NCBI GenBank assembly: GCA_036346405.1
Contig: CM070548.1
Span: 48,527,779 to 48,591,778 of the forward strand
Length of the DNA: 64,000 nt
From: Phyllostachys edulis
Lineage: Eukaryota > Streptophyta > Magnoliopsida > Poales > Poaceae
Reading direction: 5' to 3'
Positions 10,677 through 21,927 of this stretch are shown here, in pieces; positions within the stretch are counted from its first letter, which is position 1, and every line of letters starts with the position of its first letter. Under the pieces are notes generated by a model that saw only the letters and a list, made by a program, of their open reading frames with translations, had not been told where the DNA came from and ran no database searches. Made by a program: the position numbers and the translations under genes.

Positions 10677-11869
10677 GATTGCGCAAGGGGGAGGTCTTGG
10701 ACGCTCCAGATCTCCTCGGAGGAGGTCATGGACGTCCCAGAGCTCGCGACCATGTGCTTGCGTGCACGCACGTGCTTGGACAAGAGATTAATGCGCGCGG
10801 GACAACGAGGAGGTCCGCGCGCGGGAGGTCTTAAAGGTGCGCACGGGAGGATTAAAGACATTTAAGACACGCCATTGATTACAATGATTTGAGCAATGAT
10901 GAACGCATTAATTGCGGCGGATCTTTGTCCTAAAAACGACAATGGCGCCGCCGTGTACGTCCGACAAGATCCGAGTTTAAAAAGATGGTTCTCGCCGGCG
11001 ATGTAGGCCTCGCCGGCGACATCCAATGGTACCACTGAGTGCACAATAACTTTGCGCACCCAGTGGACCTCCTCTCAACGGCGGCGGCGGTCTTAAACGC
11101 CGGCGAGCCGGAGAGGAACGCGAAGGAGATCACACGGTAAGAGCAAGAAGCAAAAAGAAGCTCCGCAGCTGCCATTCAAGCGGGTGCCCAAACAAAAGCT
11201 CCGCGACATCATACATGCGGGCGCCCAGCGCCTAGGACTATCAGGGAGTACCTGGAGGTCCTAACGATGCCGGGGAGGTCGAGGATGGCGATGGCCTGAG
11301 TTGGAGAAGATGGGAAGCTCCGCTGCTTCAAGTCCAAGCTCCAACTCCAAGCTTCAAGCTCCACTAGCCCCTCCTGAAAAGGTCAACCTAACAATGAGTT
11401 AGGTTCAACTCAGGAGATTTTGGGGGAGCTTAAAATGAGCTAGAGGTTGAGAGGGAGCCACTGGAACACTGTGCCACCGAGGGCTCCAAGCTTCAACAAT
11501 GGCGGCCAAAAAGGGGAGGTCAGTGGAGGGGACGCTCAGCCAAGCACAGGCCAGGCCAAGCTCAATGGTGTGTAAAAGAAGCCAAGGGCAACAGTGGGGG
11601 GTTTTATAGCTAGGGCAAAAAGAGGTCCTGGACCACGGGTTAAGCTCATGGTGAGCTTAGCCCAAGGGAGGTCCACGGGAGGTCCATGGAGTTGGACAAG
11701 ATGGATAGGACAGAGTAGGTCAGGACAGGGCATGGGCTAGGGGCTAAAAGCACCGACATGCATTTAATGCCCCCAGGCACAGAGCCGTTGGATGTGACAA
11801 GGCTCTGACTTTGCCCACTGCCATGGCTCGCACGCGCGCCCAAGGTAGGAGAAGAACAGGATCTCACAT

Positions 11870-12640
11870 CCACCGTTGGATTACGTGGATGGGGAGGTCT
11901 GCCCTCGGATTTTAAGTTTGAACCGTTATGTTTTAAGTGATCGGGAGGAGGTCCCACCACGATTTGGAAAGGGAGGTCGTGGCCCTCCGATTTCCATAAT
12001 CTTGAATCTTGCGTGGAAAAAGGGACAGGAGGTCCAAAGCGTTGGATCTCAATCCAACGGTGCGGACCTCCTGTGAGGTCTTAACCGCACACGAACTTCA
12101 GAACCTGAGGGGGAGGTCATGGCCTTTGGATTTAAATCTAAGGGCCACGATCTCACGTCTTGCGGGAGGTCGGATCGCATGAGGAAAGGAGGAGGTCGTG
12201 ATCAGTAGATTTTAAATCAACGGTGCACAACATGAGATGGGGAGGTCTTGTCTGTTGGATATTTTGAGGGGGGAGGTGGGCTGTTGGATCGATCCAACGT
12301 TACGACCTCGGTTAGGTGGGAGGTTTGCTTAGTTTAACAGTGAGGGGAGGTCATGGCCATGGATTTTTGATCCAAGGGCGATGACCTCAACAAGGGGGAC
12401 GATCCACGCAGCGATGGTTTGCAGAGGAGGTCGTGGCCTTTGGATTGGATCCAACGGCTATGACCTCAAGTGAGTGAAAAAGGGGAGGTCTGAGTAGTTT
12501 GAGCGCGAGGGGAGGTCATGGCCATGGATCGTTGATCCAAGGGCGATGACCTCATGTGAGTGGGGAGGACTTGGCTGCGTTAGCTGAGGAGGAGGTCGTG
12601 GCGGTTGGATGTTAATCCAACGGCTACGACCTGATCAAGG
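11870..12640 (-). repeat. Hairpin-unit array (GGAGGTCGTGGCC + TTGGAT dyads)
   Basis: About ten units carry GGAGGTC, then GTGGCC or CATGGCC, then an inverted repeat such as GTTGGATCGATCCAAC (16-base perfect palindrome near 12285), then GACCTC. Counterpart of 2061-3113, but with fewer and more eroded units. Confidence 0.78.
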
Positions 12641-13207
12641 TGGAGAGGAGGTCTGACGAGCCAGGGAGAAAAGGTTGAAATTTGGACCGACTTTGGGAAA
12701 GTGGCTAGCCCAAGGAACAGTACCAAGCTTTTAAATTCAATTTCAACAGCTGAGATTTTGCAGGGTTGTTTGGAATAGCAATTGAGCTCCAAAATTTATG
12801 AAATTTTAACTGGAGCTTGCTGACAATGAGATTAACCTTGCATAAAATTTCCAGAGGTTATTATGCAATGCATTTTTCTCAGGAAATTCATGAAGGTTGT
12901 TCAAGGATTTGTTTTACCTCCAAAATTTATCAAACAAGTTTTACAACTTGTGATGTTTTTCAGAGGGGTCCCACATCAGTTTTAGGACCAAGGAAAATAT
13001 TTTCCAAATGTTTGGCACAAGATTTAAGATAATTGGAAAAAGGAGTTTGACTTTTGGTCAACAAGAGCTTTGTGTTTTTGGATTACACAACTCTTGGACT
13101 AGAATCACAGGAGAGATTAGGGGTTTTCAAGATGTGAGAAAAAGTTTTAATTTCTACACATATAATTATATTTGAACAAACCCTAATTACACATTTGGGA
13201 TGTTACA

Positions 13208-13684
13208 ATGTGCATCGACTACCGATCTCTCAATGAAGTCACAATCGAAAACAAGTACCCATTGCCTCGGATAGATGATCTATTTGATCAGATGAAGGGA
13301 GCCGGAGTGTTCTTGAAGATCGATCTGCGATCAGGTTACCATCAGTTGAAGATTTGTCCTAAGGATGTACCTAAGACCGCCTTCGCAACGCGGTACAGAC
13401 ATTATGAGTTCTTAGTCATGTTCTTTGGTCTGACTAATGCCCCTGCCTATTTCATGAACATGATGAATAAAGTATTCATGGAATATTTGGACAAGTTTGT
13501 AGTTGTGTTCATTGATGACATTTTGGTTTACTCCAAGTCAGAAGAAGAACATGCTGAACATTTGAGATTAATCCTAGAGAAGCTCAGAGAGCATCAGTTG
13601 TATGTCAAGTTTAGCAAGTGTGATTTTTGGAGAAAAAAAGAAGTGGATTTCCTTGGTCATGTGATGACGGCCTTGAGAGTATGA
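13208..13684 (+). pseudogene. pol: RT catalytic region, chromovirus 1
   Basis: RT continues after solo LTR 2: DYRSLNEVTIENKYPLPRI, KIDLRSGYHQLKI, FGLTNAPAYFMNMMNKVF, and the catalytic box VVVFIDDILVYSKS, so the two catalytic Asp are present. It ends in HVMTALRV and a stop, where the family normally continues with the GV-V-P-K text. Reading then moves to other frames. RT would copy element RNA to cDNA in the particle. Confidence 0.92.
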
Positions 13685-14414
13685 TTGACCCGGTAAAGTG
13701 AAAGCAGTATTACATTGGGAACAACCCAAGACTGTCACTCAGATTCGCAGTTTCTTGGGATTGGCGGGATATTATCGTCGTTTCATTGAAGGATTCTCAA
13801 CTATTGCTAAGCCTCTTACGCAATTATTGAAGAAAGAGAAGAAGTTTACGGACTGACTTGTGAAGAAAGTTTTGAGAATTGAAGAAGCGTTTGACTTCAA
13901 ATTTGATCTTGATTTTACCAGATATTCGCAAGGATTTTGATATCTATTGTGATGCTTAGCGTCAAGGATTAGGATGTGTCCGATGCAAGAAGGAAGATTT
14001 GCCGCTTATGCGTCCAAGGCGATTAAGGCCTCATGAAGAGAATTACCCTACCCATGATGCGGAATTAGGCTGCAGAGTGCATGCTTTGAAGATTTGGCGT
14101 CATTACCTCATCGATGTCATTGCGAGATATATACAGATCACAAGAGCTTGAAATATATTTTCACCCAGTCAGATCTGAATATGAGACAGAGAAGATGGCT
14201 AGAGTTGATAAAGGATTATAATCTTGGAATCCATTACCATCCTGGTAAAGCCAATGTAGTTGCAAATGCTTTCAGCCGCAAGAGCCACTGCAATGCGGTG
14301 GAAGTAAAAGAGGTTTGTTCAGAACTTCAAGAGGAATTCCAGAAGCTGAAGCTAGAAGTGGTATCTGAAGGATTTGTGGCCAATCTGGAAGTGCAGTTTA
14401 CTTTGGAGAAGTAG
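13685..14414 (+). pseudogene. pol: RNase H region, chromovirus 1 (frameshifted)
   Basis: IRSFLGLAGYYRRFIEGFS and LTQLLKKEKKF, then PDIRKDFDIYCDA with a stop where Ser of DASRQGLG is expected (about 13959). Several frameshifts follow. From about 14117 the text CEIYTDHKSLKYIFTQSDLN, RQRRWLELIKDYNLGIHYHPGKANVVANAFSRK is clean; the usual VADALSRK reads VANAFSRK, losing one catalytic Asp. Confidence 0.85.
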
Positions 14415-15835
14415 ATTCGTGAAGCTCAACCAAAGGATTCAGAGTTTTCAGACATCAAGAAGAAGATGGCAGGAGGGAAGTTCAAGGACTTCACCATAGA
14501 TGAGCAAGATATACTGTGGATCAATGGACGTATCTGCGTACCGGATATTGATGGATTGAGGTAGCTAATTTTGAAGGAGGCCCATGACTCAAGGTATTCG
14601 ATTCACCCTGATAGTACTAAGATGTATCAGGATGTTAAGAATAAGTTTTGGTGGCCGAAGTTGAAACGAGACGTCGCAGAATTTGTTGCCTTGTGCGACG
14701 TATGTCAAAAGGTCAAAGCAGAACATCAGAGACCAGCAGGTCTGTTGCAACCTTTGAAGATTCCAGAGTGGAAGTGGGAAGAAATCGGAGTGGATTTCAT
14801 TACCGGTTTACCCAAGACTCAATCGGGTTATGATTCGATTTGGGTAATAGTGGATCGTCTGACCAAAGTTGCCCATTTCTTGCCAGTCAAAACCACGTTA
14901 CTCGGAGATCGTGCGCAGAGTCAGATATGTCAAGGATTGTCGGTTTGCATGGTGTGCCTAAGAAGATAGTATCGATCGAGGATCTCGCCACCCCCGTTTT
15001 TGGCGAGTTTGCATGAAGCCTTAGGGACTCACTGATTTCAAGATCGCATATCATCCCCAGAAAGATGGACAGTCTGGAAGGGTTAACCAGATATTGGAAG
15101 ATATGTTGAGAGCCTGTGCTCTAGCTAATGCTACCCGCTGAGATAAGAGTTTGCTATATGCAGAATTCTCGTACAACAACAGTTATCAAGCCAGTCTGCA
15201 AATGTCACCATTTGAAGCTTTGTATGGTCGTACCTGCAGAACCCCGTTGAATTGGTTAGAAACGGCTGAACGTTCAGTTTTTGGTCCAGATATTATTCAA
15301 GAAGCAGAAGAGCAAGTGTCTATGATCAGAGAGAGATTGAAGATAGCTCAGTTGAGACAGAAGAGTTATGCTGATAATCGTCGTCGTGATCTCAGTTTCG
15401 AGCCAGAGGATTTTGTTTACCTTCGAGTTACGCCCCTCAGAGGTGTGAAAAGGTTTCATGCCAAAGGGAAGCTTGCCCCTCGGTATGTCGGTCCGTTCAA
15501 GATTTTGGATCGCCGTGGAGAAGTAGCTTATCAGTTGGAGCTGCCGCAGTCACTAGCAAGAGTACATGATGTCTTTCACGTCTCTCAGTTGAAGAAGTGT
15601 CTTCGTGTGCCAGAAGAACAAGTCCCGTTGGAGTCAATTGAACTGAAAGAAGACCTCACTTACAAAGACAGCCGGTCAAGATATTGGATGTCGCAGAGCG
15701 TCAGACCAGAAGCTAGACAGTTCGTTTTTGCAAAGTGCAGTGGAGCAACCACTCAGAAGGTGAAGCAACGTGGGAGCGTGAAGAAGAGTTGAAAGCCGAG
15801 GTCCCTAGCCTTTTCTCTAGCTAGCCTGAATCTCG
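14415..15835 (+). pseudogene. pol: Integrase and chromodomain, chromovirus 1
   Basis: The zinc-binding HHCC part is readable (EAHDSRYSIHP to CDVCQKVKAEHQRP). The first catalytic Asp is in VDFITGLPKTQSGYDS. A frameshift near 14900-15010 destroys the second Asp box. The catalytic Glu box reads DGQSGRVNQ instead of DGQTERVNQ, so Glu is Gly. The C-terminal part (15151-15650) is clean: YNNSYQASLQMSPFEALYGR, VGPFKILDRRGEVAYQLELP, VFHVSQLKKCL. The chromodomain text KVQWSNHSEGEATWEREEEL lies in a shifted frame at about 15735-15800. The integrase would insert cDNA; the chromodomain would steer it to marked chromatin. Confidence 0.88.
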
Positions 15836-15850
15836 GGGTCGAGATTCCTT

Positions 15851-15864
15851 TGGGGGGGGAGGTT
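15851..15864 (+). other. Polypurine tract of chromovirus 1
   Basis: TGGGGGGGGAGGTT directly before the LTR start TGTAACATCCC at 15865. Such tracts prime plus-strand cDNA synthesis. Chromovirus 3 has the same context (GAGATTCC, G-run, AGGTTT) at 58619-58641. Confidence 0.85.
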
Positions 15865-16582
15865 TGTAACATCCCAAATTTCTGAGTTTTAAAAATCCTT
15901 TAAATAGTTAGTAGGGAGAAAATCCACCATTTGGATTTATTTGAATTTAATTCAAAAGCTTAAACATGGACTTTGAGTAACAAAATAATTTAATATGACT
16001 AAAGTTAACATGAACAATGGCCAAAACTATTTTATTTGGATTCTATGTGCTTGGATATATTTTCTAGAATTTGTCCAAGTTCACTTGCTAATTTCTATTG
16101 CTTATTTGAATTCTCAGTATTTTCTTAAAAAGAAAAACTATTTAAATTCTCAGAACAGTCTTTGGGCTGAAACCCTTTTGCTTCGGCTCATTCCTATTCA
16201 TCCCGGCCTGGCTCCGTGTGCGGCCCAACTCGCCTGTGAGCGCGCGCGCGTCCTCGCCTTCGCCCGCTGCCAGGTGGGCCTGCTCCCTTGTCTCGCTACC
16301 GGGTGAACCCACCACTACGTCATCGTCCTTGGGTCGTTTTCTTCCTCGCGCATTTCAGCGCTCGCGTCCGCCATTGTCGCGCCTCCGAGCTCCGTCCGAC
16401 AAAGGCGCAAACGGCCCTGATTCTTTGCACGGACGACGCCATCTAGAAGCCTTATATCTCCCGCACCTGTTCCGGTCATTTTCATATTTCGAATTCGTTT
16501 CTATCTCCTAATTCTTCACGAGTGCGTTTCGGGTTGTTTCGGTCTCCGCCGCCGTTGCGCCACCTCGAGCCCGCCCTGACCC

Positions 16583-16590
16583 TATAAATA
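16583..16590 (+). promoter_or_regulatory. TATA box of chromovirus 1 LTR
   Basis: TATAAATA followed by GG and a C/A-rich start region. It lies 718 bases into the LTR, which would put the U3/R boundary about 30 bases further on. Confidence 0.7.
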
Positions 16591-18716
16591 GGTCCCCGTG
16601 CATCGCACCACCACCCGCACCAAAACCCCACAACCAATCGCCCCTCTCGAGCCCTAGCGCCGCCGCATTCCCTCATCTAGGGTTTTCGGCCGAGCTTCTT
16701 CTTCGTTGAATTGCGTCGCCGCCTTCTCCACCGCGTCGTCTTGGAGCACGCCACCAGGTCTGCCGCCGCACGGGCTACCTCCAGCGAACATCCATGCCGC
16801 CAAAACCTCATCGGAGCTCCCGTCCGACAACAGCCGTAGCTCACCGCCGCCTCAGGCTCGCCGCCGGCCGCCACCGTCATCCTCGACCACCCGGGAGCAC
16901 ATCAACAGGTACGCAATAACTCGGGCTACACGCCTGTACAACCCATTTCCGGCGAGGAGTCACCGTTCGCCGGCGACCATCAGGTCCAGTGCCGCCATCA
17001 CCGTCGGGTCTGACGTGGAGTCCACGTCACCAGCCACCTCACCCTCTGCGCTGACGTGTCACGCACGTGGCAGCTTTGTCAGTGCCCGCGTGGCTCAGTC
17101 CACCGCCCTCCAGATCCAATCAGTTGGTAGATTCGGTCTACCGTGAACCGAGCCGCTGACATGTGGGTCCCACATGTCAGGGTTTTTATTTTTTAATTAT
17201 CCTTTCCAGAAAATCCATCGCTGATGTCAGCATTGTGAAATATTTCGATTTTTCTATTAAGAAATAATTTGGGAACTCAATTAAATCCTATTTTAGGGTT
17301 TTTCCTCAAATTCAAACTTTCAAAGCTCATATCTTTTGCATCCGAACTCCAATTCAGTCCATTCAAATTTCTAAATTCATCTAAATTCAATATCTATTTA
17401 TCTGAGATTTTTATTTAATTTTTGGAGTTTGTTTTACCTCTGTTATTTATTTATTTTGTTTGTTTGCTTCGTTTGCGAGTAGTTGTCGATACTTCGGGAA
17501 GGTTTGAAGAAGAAGGAACACCTCAAGATCTAGATCAATACATAGACCTTTTCCAAGGCAAGTCATACCTTTGACCATGATTGAATCCCAGTTTTCTAAA
17601 TGTTACTTTGTTTCAAATTATTGCATCTATTTCAAGTAATTATTTAAATGCTTTTGGGTATAGTTAACAATCCAAATTGTTATATCTTCCTTGTCTAATT
17701 GATATGTCCTAATCTTTTGTCACCCTAGATTGGTTTATGTAGTTGGTAATATTGTAGCACCAACGTGGGTTGGTTAGATGCGATTAGATTGCTTAGCCCT
17801 GCCACGAATCACCTTTCATGTAAAGTTGCAATTATCAACTTGACTAAGTGACTATAGAACTATGTGATAAAGCTGTGTGTACTGTGTGCTATTATGGCAT
17901 GTGTTGCACTCAACCAACTGGGTGGGAAAAGGTTTAGACTGAGGCAAGTGGTGGATACTGTGGGACATGGTGGCTATGTGAAATGGGAATATTAATCTGT
18001 GTGCCTTAGTTAGAATTTGGAAGTATTGCCTTGGTCAATTAAGGACTTAACTTTGTGCGCCATTGAACTGAGCCTTACTGTACGACCACATGCCTTTTAT
18101 AGGACGGGTCTAACTTAGTAAGTTATGAATTCTTGACATTGATGGCTCAGGCAGTAGGTTAGGCTTTGTGAAAAGGGTGGAGGTGTGTGCTACCACGTAG
18201 TCGCATTACGGGGCGGTTCGCCGTGTCCCTGTCCAACGGTGTGTGTTATGCCAAGCACTGTGTAAGGATTGGTATAGCGTAAAGCACACTGGAAATGTCA
18301 ATGCTTGAGATGATGTTTCTGAAACGTTTTGTTATGATTAGTGCTTGCTACACTAGTTGTATCTTGTGGGTAAAGTGTACAACCTCTGTAGAGTGTTAAA
18401 TCAATCTATTCGAATAGTCGCGTCCGGGGTTATGGACTTTCTCGGGGATTTCACACGAGGGGTAGATCTTCATAAAACAATTGGGAAGGGAGCTGTGTGA
18501 TCTAAATCATATGGCTATGTGAATAATTTGTTTAGGCTGTGTGTCTTTGTGAAATCAAACTGTTAAAATTAAATATTGCTTATTTGTTTTACTGTATGCT
18601 TTCAATCTATTATTTGTATTCAGTTGCAAATGTTGGATTTATGCAAAAGAACCACAGAATGCCACTCCTTTGGAATAAGCCTGCATGTATAATTTCATTT
18701 CTGTGGTGTGACTTGC

Positions 18717-18734
18717 GAGTACGGTTGTGTACTC
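18717..18734 (+). promoter_or_regulatory. Conserved LTR stem-loop (chromovirus 1)
   Basis: GAGTAC (18717-18722), loop GGTTGT, GTACTC (18729-18734), followed 25-40 bases later by AAGAGGAGG. The acceptor CAG seen in the other LTRs is degenerate here (CAAGCAAAAG). Confidence 0.6.
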
Positions 18735-18946
18735 ATGCTTGCTTTAATCAATCAAGCAAAAGAGGAGGGGTCTTCGCCACCTTTGTTGAGACTGTGTGCA
18801 CTAGCGTGATCCTGGACTAGTCCATTATACACAGAGAGTTCAGAATTGTATTTTGGGTCCTGACACATATCATACTCGGAAATACAACTGTCAAACCAAA
18901 GAATACTATCCATATAACCTATGCTCAAAATACGATACAGACTCTA

Positions 18947-19250
18947 CTATCGCTGCCTCCGAACAGAACTGCAACGCAGAGGAATACGTGTATTGTAGCT
19001 TGTCTCACTGTTGTCGATATGGACTCGTCCCGGTGTTGCCGACTCGGAACCCACTGCAGACGCTGCATGAGGAACATTGGAACGATGCCACTGTTGATAA
19101 GTTTGGCCCACAAATGTGTCCAGAACACTTCCACCCTTGTTGCGAAACAGTTCGTCCTTGAGCTGAAATGTAGGATAACGATCCTTGAATGACGTCAATG
19201 TCTCCCACGTAGCATCGGCCGCCGCATAACCCGTGTTGAGGACATCCCTA
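18947..19250 (-). pseudogene. pol: Chromodomain fragment of a different gypsy element
   Basis: The minus strand reads AAADATWETLTSFKDRYPTF, then QLKDELFRNKGGSVLDTFVG and QTYQQ, then a change of frame. The ATWE...F...YP.FQLEDEL pattern is the end of a chromovirus integrase chromodomain, from a branch distinct from chromoviruses 1-3 (which end VQWSHH...EATWE). Text upstream of it on the same strand is no longer recognisable. About 80 bases (18868-18946) between the chromovirus 1 LTR and this fragment hold nothing I recognise. Confidence 0.65.
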
Positions 19251-19276
19251 CTACTACTAACTCTTCCACTCCAAGT

Positions 19277-19642
19277 GTGTATGAGGATGTTCATGAAGCA
19301 CCAAAAGGTCCAATGTCTCGAGCAAGAGCTAAACTACTACAACAACAGGTGAATTTGTTTCTTAATGTATTTCCTTCTATTGATGAGAACAATATACTAC
19401 CTCATGCCAATTTCTTGTGCATTCTTAGGTTTGAAGAACATGAGGGTTTTGGAACCAATAGGGAGGTGAGGGAGGCCGGGGCCAAAGCCAAGGAGAAGCA
19501 CAAGGATGAGCAAGTCCTTTCGGCCAATAGGGAGAATTCCATGCAGCTGAGCAAGCAAGGGGTGAGGCCAATCCGTGCGATCAGTCCAGGGAGAGGCATT
19601 ACCAGCCCATGGAGTCACCAAGTCCAAAGCCCATGTGCATGA
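19277..19642 (+). pseudogene. Tail of a gypsy pol ORF (GPMSRARAK motif)
   Basis: The ORF reads HEAPKGPMSRARAKLLQQQV then NLFLN..., followed by a charged, low-complexity stretch to a stop at 19640-19642. The GPMTRARAK-Q-V motif is familiar from the C-terminal end of some plant gypsy polyproteins, beyond the integrase. A PBS lies about 565 bases downstream (20207), so this tail may lie within or next to an LTR, as in elements whose pol frame runs into the 3' LTR. Identity is moderate, and the junction with the inverted chromodomain fragment at about 19255 is unexplained. Confidence 0.5.
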
Positions 19643-20206
19643 AAGGAAAGTCCAAGGCATGGGAAACTAAACCAAAGGAGATGGCTGGCATGCCAAGCTT
19701 TCGGTCAAGCCCATGTGGCTTGGCCATGTACTTTTACTTAGTCAATTGAGTCCGAACCAAACATAGTTTAGGTAATTATTTTGAGTTCGATTTCTTTGGC
19801 CGAACTGGAATATGACTCGGTTGGTTTGGCCGACATCAACCCAGCCGGCCCTAGTCGCGCGTGACTTGTGGAGAGAGCCATAAGTACCATTGCTTTCCCC
19901 TTGTATTGGCTAGACTACCATATTGAGATTAATAGATTGATTTTGATCTTGTTCTTCACGCAAGTCCGAGCCATGTTCTTGAGAGGAATTGGGAGTTCAT
20001 CAATAATCAAGATCATTCAACCTTTTCGCTGGGAATTGGAAGCATGATAGGGCTTCGCTTGGTGGTTGTGAAGTCCAGCACGTGTGTTCTTGCGAATTAA
20101 AGAGTGCTAGCTCTTGCATTGGCAACGTGGGATCACTACAATTCGAGGGGCTACACATGAGTATTTCGATCCTACGTCGAGAAGATCGGGCGACCCCGTA
20201 TCATCT
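19643..20206 (+). mobile_element. LTR fragment of an unclassified gypsy element
   Basis: Noncoding DNA ending ACCCCGTATCATCT immediately before a primer-binding site. It includes GAGAGAGCCATAAGTACC and a TAATAGATTG segment typical of the end of an LTR transcript. The left end and a matching 3' LTR were not found in the window. Confidence 0.5.
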
Positions 20207-20218
20207 TGGTATCAGAGC
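20207..20218 (+). other. Primer-binding site (initiator tRNA-Met)
   Basis: TGGTATCAGAGC, complementary to the 3' end of plant initiator tRNA-Met, follows the LTR fragment by three bases. Confidence 0.8.
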
Positions 20219-21380
20219 GCGATTGACTCGGTAGGATTACTTATCCCTAGTTTAGATTTTTTTTTCTTTGCTCCTAGAGTCCATAAACCGAAAATTGAAC
20301 ACAAAAATTCCAAAACCCTAGTTTCAATCTATTATTTTTGTGAGTTTTGTTATGTTTTAATCCATTAGATTTTTTTAGTGTTAATCGTAGTGTTCCTTTG
20401 CGTAGCTTAATCCTTGTGTTTCATCTAAACCCTAAAATTTGTTGGTTTTGAACTCCTCAAGGCCAGCGCACAAAAAAAAAACCTCTACCCTCACGTGCTA
20501 CAGTACCACGCGTCACAGTAGAACTGTGCGCTACAGCACCGCCCGAACTACAGTGTCATGCAATGAACAGTGTTGCGTGACTACAGTACCGCATGCGTAT
20601 CTTACCGTGTGCGGTTGATTCACTAGCAATTCTTTGGTCGTTAATATTTGCACAAGTAATTTTTCTTCACTTATATTTTATTTTATCTTCGAGACTAGCT
20701 ATTGAATATTGCTTAAGGGGCTGCTCTTATAATTAATTGCATATACTGAATTTTGGCTTGTGAGTGATTCCTTTGTAGCCGGCCGGAAAAGAAGGGCAAC
20801 CACACGAGAGAAAGAGCCATGGTTAGCAAGAATTAAATAAATAAAGAAAAAAACCATTTACCCAATTGCTACAGTAATTTGGGAAGAGCAAACCTTAGTC
20901 GATAATTTCAGTTTGTGTATTTAATCTCTTGAGCAATCTTATGCCCTTACATTTATAATTGCAATTGGCTAGCATCTCTTCTAGTACTTGGTGCAAAACG
21001 AGCTAGTTCGATCTAATTTTCAGATTGCTTCTCACTATCTCATTCCATTGTTTGCATTAAGTAACATTAATCTTTGCATGAGCGTTCATACACTTCGGTT
21101 AAACCTTTTGGATCAACACTTAGGCAAAGTATTCTAGCTTGGATTATGACCTAACTTTACAACATCAAGAATTTCAGATTTCTTCGGATATACACTTCCA
21201 TACCAAGCTTCACTAAATAAATGTTATTGTGCAATTGTGAACACTCTTAAATTCGCTTGATCATCACTTTGCTATTGTAGCTTCTACCAAGTGTAAGTTT
21301 CTTTTGGCCATTAATTCACTTCGGAAGAGTAAGAACTTTACTTGTGAGAGAAAAGAGAGGGATTGGGTGAATTTACGTAG
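20219..21380 (+). other. Leader region of the fragmentary gypsy element; no gene seen
   Basis: AT-rich untranslated-looking DNA following the PBS, with a CTACAGTA-rich segment (20480-20600: ACAGTACCGC, ACAGTAGAAC, ACAGTGTC). No frame resembling Gag was found; the body of this element is missing. Confidence 0.45.
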
Positions 21381-21533
21381 GCCCATCTCGAGGCGCACAG
21401 GCACAAGGAGCACGAGGCTCACGAGAGGGAGCGCGAGAAAAAGAGGGAAATAATGGATGAGGCCAAGGTGGCCGGTGAGGAGTACAACGCCGAGCTCGCA
21501 AGGAAGGGAAAATGGCCCTGGTCTACGCAGTAG
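21381..21533 (+). pseudogene. Short charged helical ORF remnant, not identified
   Basis: An open frame of 50 codons ending in TAG contains HEAHEREREKKREIMDEAKV and ends LARKGKWPWSTQ. It is highly charged and would form a helix or coiled coil. No start codon near its left end and no recognisable family. It could be a fragment of a transposon Gag or of a host gene captured by an element. The following 350 bases (21534-21889) hold nothing recognised. Confidence 0.3.
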
Positions 21534-21927
21534 TCCGTCCCTCTTCATCCATATGTCCCATGTATTTCTAATTCCCTAAAGGCATGCGTGTACCGTCCTT
21601 GGTTCGTTAGCCTGCGTGCCATGTAACCCCTCTTGTCGGATCAACTGCCGTGTTGTTATCGTTGCGCCATTTGTTCAAAATTCTGCACCGTGTGTGAATT
21701 CTCTGGCGCAATGCAATATAACTTACCTTCCTACTTACGAATCATTAATACCTCAATCGTCCTCACAAAATTCTTCATAAATTCATCGCAGTACAACAAC
21801 ATACGACGATCACAAAATGTTATTGTGAGTTTAACATATTTGTACCGTTCATAATCTACGAAAATCACAAACACACCATCCAGTCTAGGGTTTAGGGTAC
21901 TGTCTCCAGTTCAACTGATGACCTCTC

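Larger units (their letters stand above)
7838..13207 (-). mobile_element. Solo LTR 2 (5370 bp), same family as solo LTR 1, inverted
   Basis: On the plus strand it begins TGTGAGCACCCGG and ends CATTTGGGATGTTACA, the inverse of the ends of solo LTR 1. It is flanked by the perfect duplication ATGTG (7833-7837 and 13208-13212). It carries the same landmarks in reverse: stem-loop at 8281-8297, 30-bp array at 10443-10676, TATAAAA at 11602-11608 on the minus strand, and hairpin units at 11870-12640. No coding text was found in it. The segment 8300-10220 aligns by eye with reversed parts of solo LTR 1. Confidence 0.87.
1..18867 (+). mobile_element. Ty3/gypsy chromovirus 1 (Tekay/Del-like), 5' LTR outside window
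   Basis: The domain order is pre-gag ORF, Gag with zinc knuckle, protease, RT, RNase H, integrase and chromodomain, then a polypurine tract and a 3' LTR starting TGTAACATCCC. Integrase before the LTR and the KVQWSNHSEGEATWE chromodomain text place it in the chromoviruses, most like the Tekay/Del clade. The 5' LTR and primer-binding site lie left of base 1. Two solo LTRs (1486-6606 and 7838-13207) interrupt it; skipping them and one copy of each TSD brings the reading frame back. The coding region holds many stops and frameshifts, the protease DSG motif reads DSR and the integrase catalytic Glu is Gly, so this copy is dead. The right end is 18865 or 18867; TSD cannot be checked because the left end is missing. 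Confidence 0.9.
15865..18867 (+). mobile_element. 3' LTR of chromovirus 1 (about 3.0 kb)
   Basis: Starts TGTAACATCCCAAATTTC and ends GGGTCCTGACACA (end 18865 or 18867). A strong TATAAATA at 16583-16590 is followed by a C/A-rich leader, so transcription probably starts near 16615. The region after it is rich in CCGCC and has open frames that I read as untranslated leader. CAG followed by GTACGC at about 16910 resembles a splice donor. The block with CTATTCGAATAG (18406-18417) and the stem-loop at 18717-18734 match the other chromovirus LTRs. No GACCTCC array is present. Confidence 0.85.

Noticed and set aside
10930..11175. Minus-strand ORFs near 10862-11175
   Set aside because: They are the reversed counterpart of the GC-rich leader in solo LTR 1; no domain text.
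16706..17146. 147-codon ORF with Pro/Ser-rich text in the chromovirus 1 LTR
   Set aside because: It starts about 115 bases after the TATA box, in the LTR leader, has low-complexity composition and no counterpart in the other LTRs.
20207..20218. tRNA-like sequence at TGGTATCAGAGC sites
   Set aside because: These 12-base matches are primer-binding sites beside LTR ends, not tRNA genes; no cloverleaf around them.
21894..21908. TAGGGTTTAGGGTAC resembling plant telomere repeats
   Set aside because: Only about two units; interstitial chance match.
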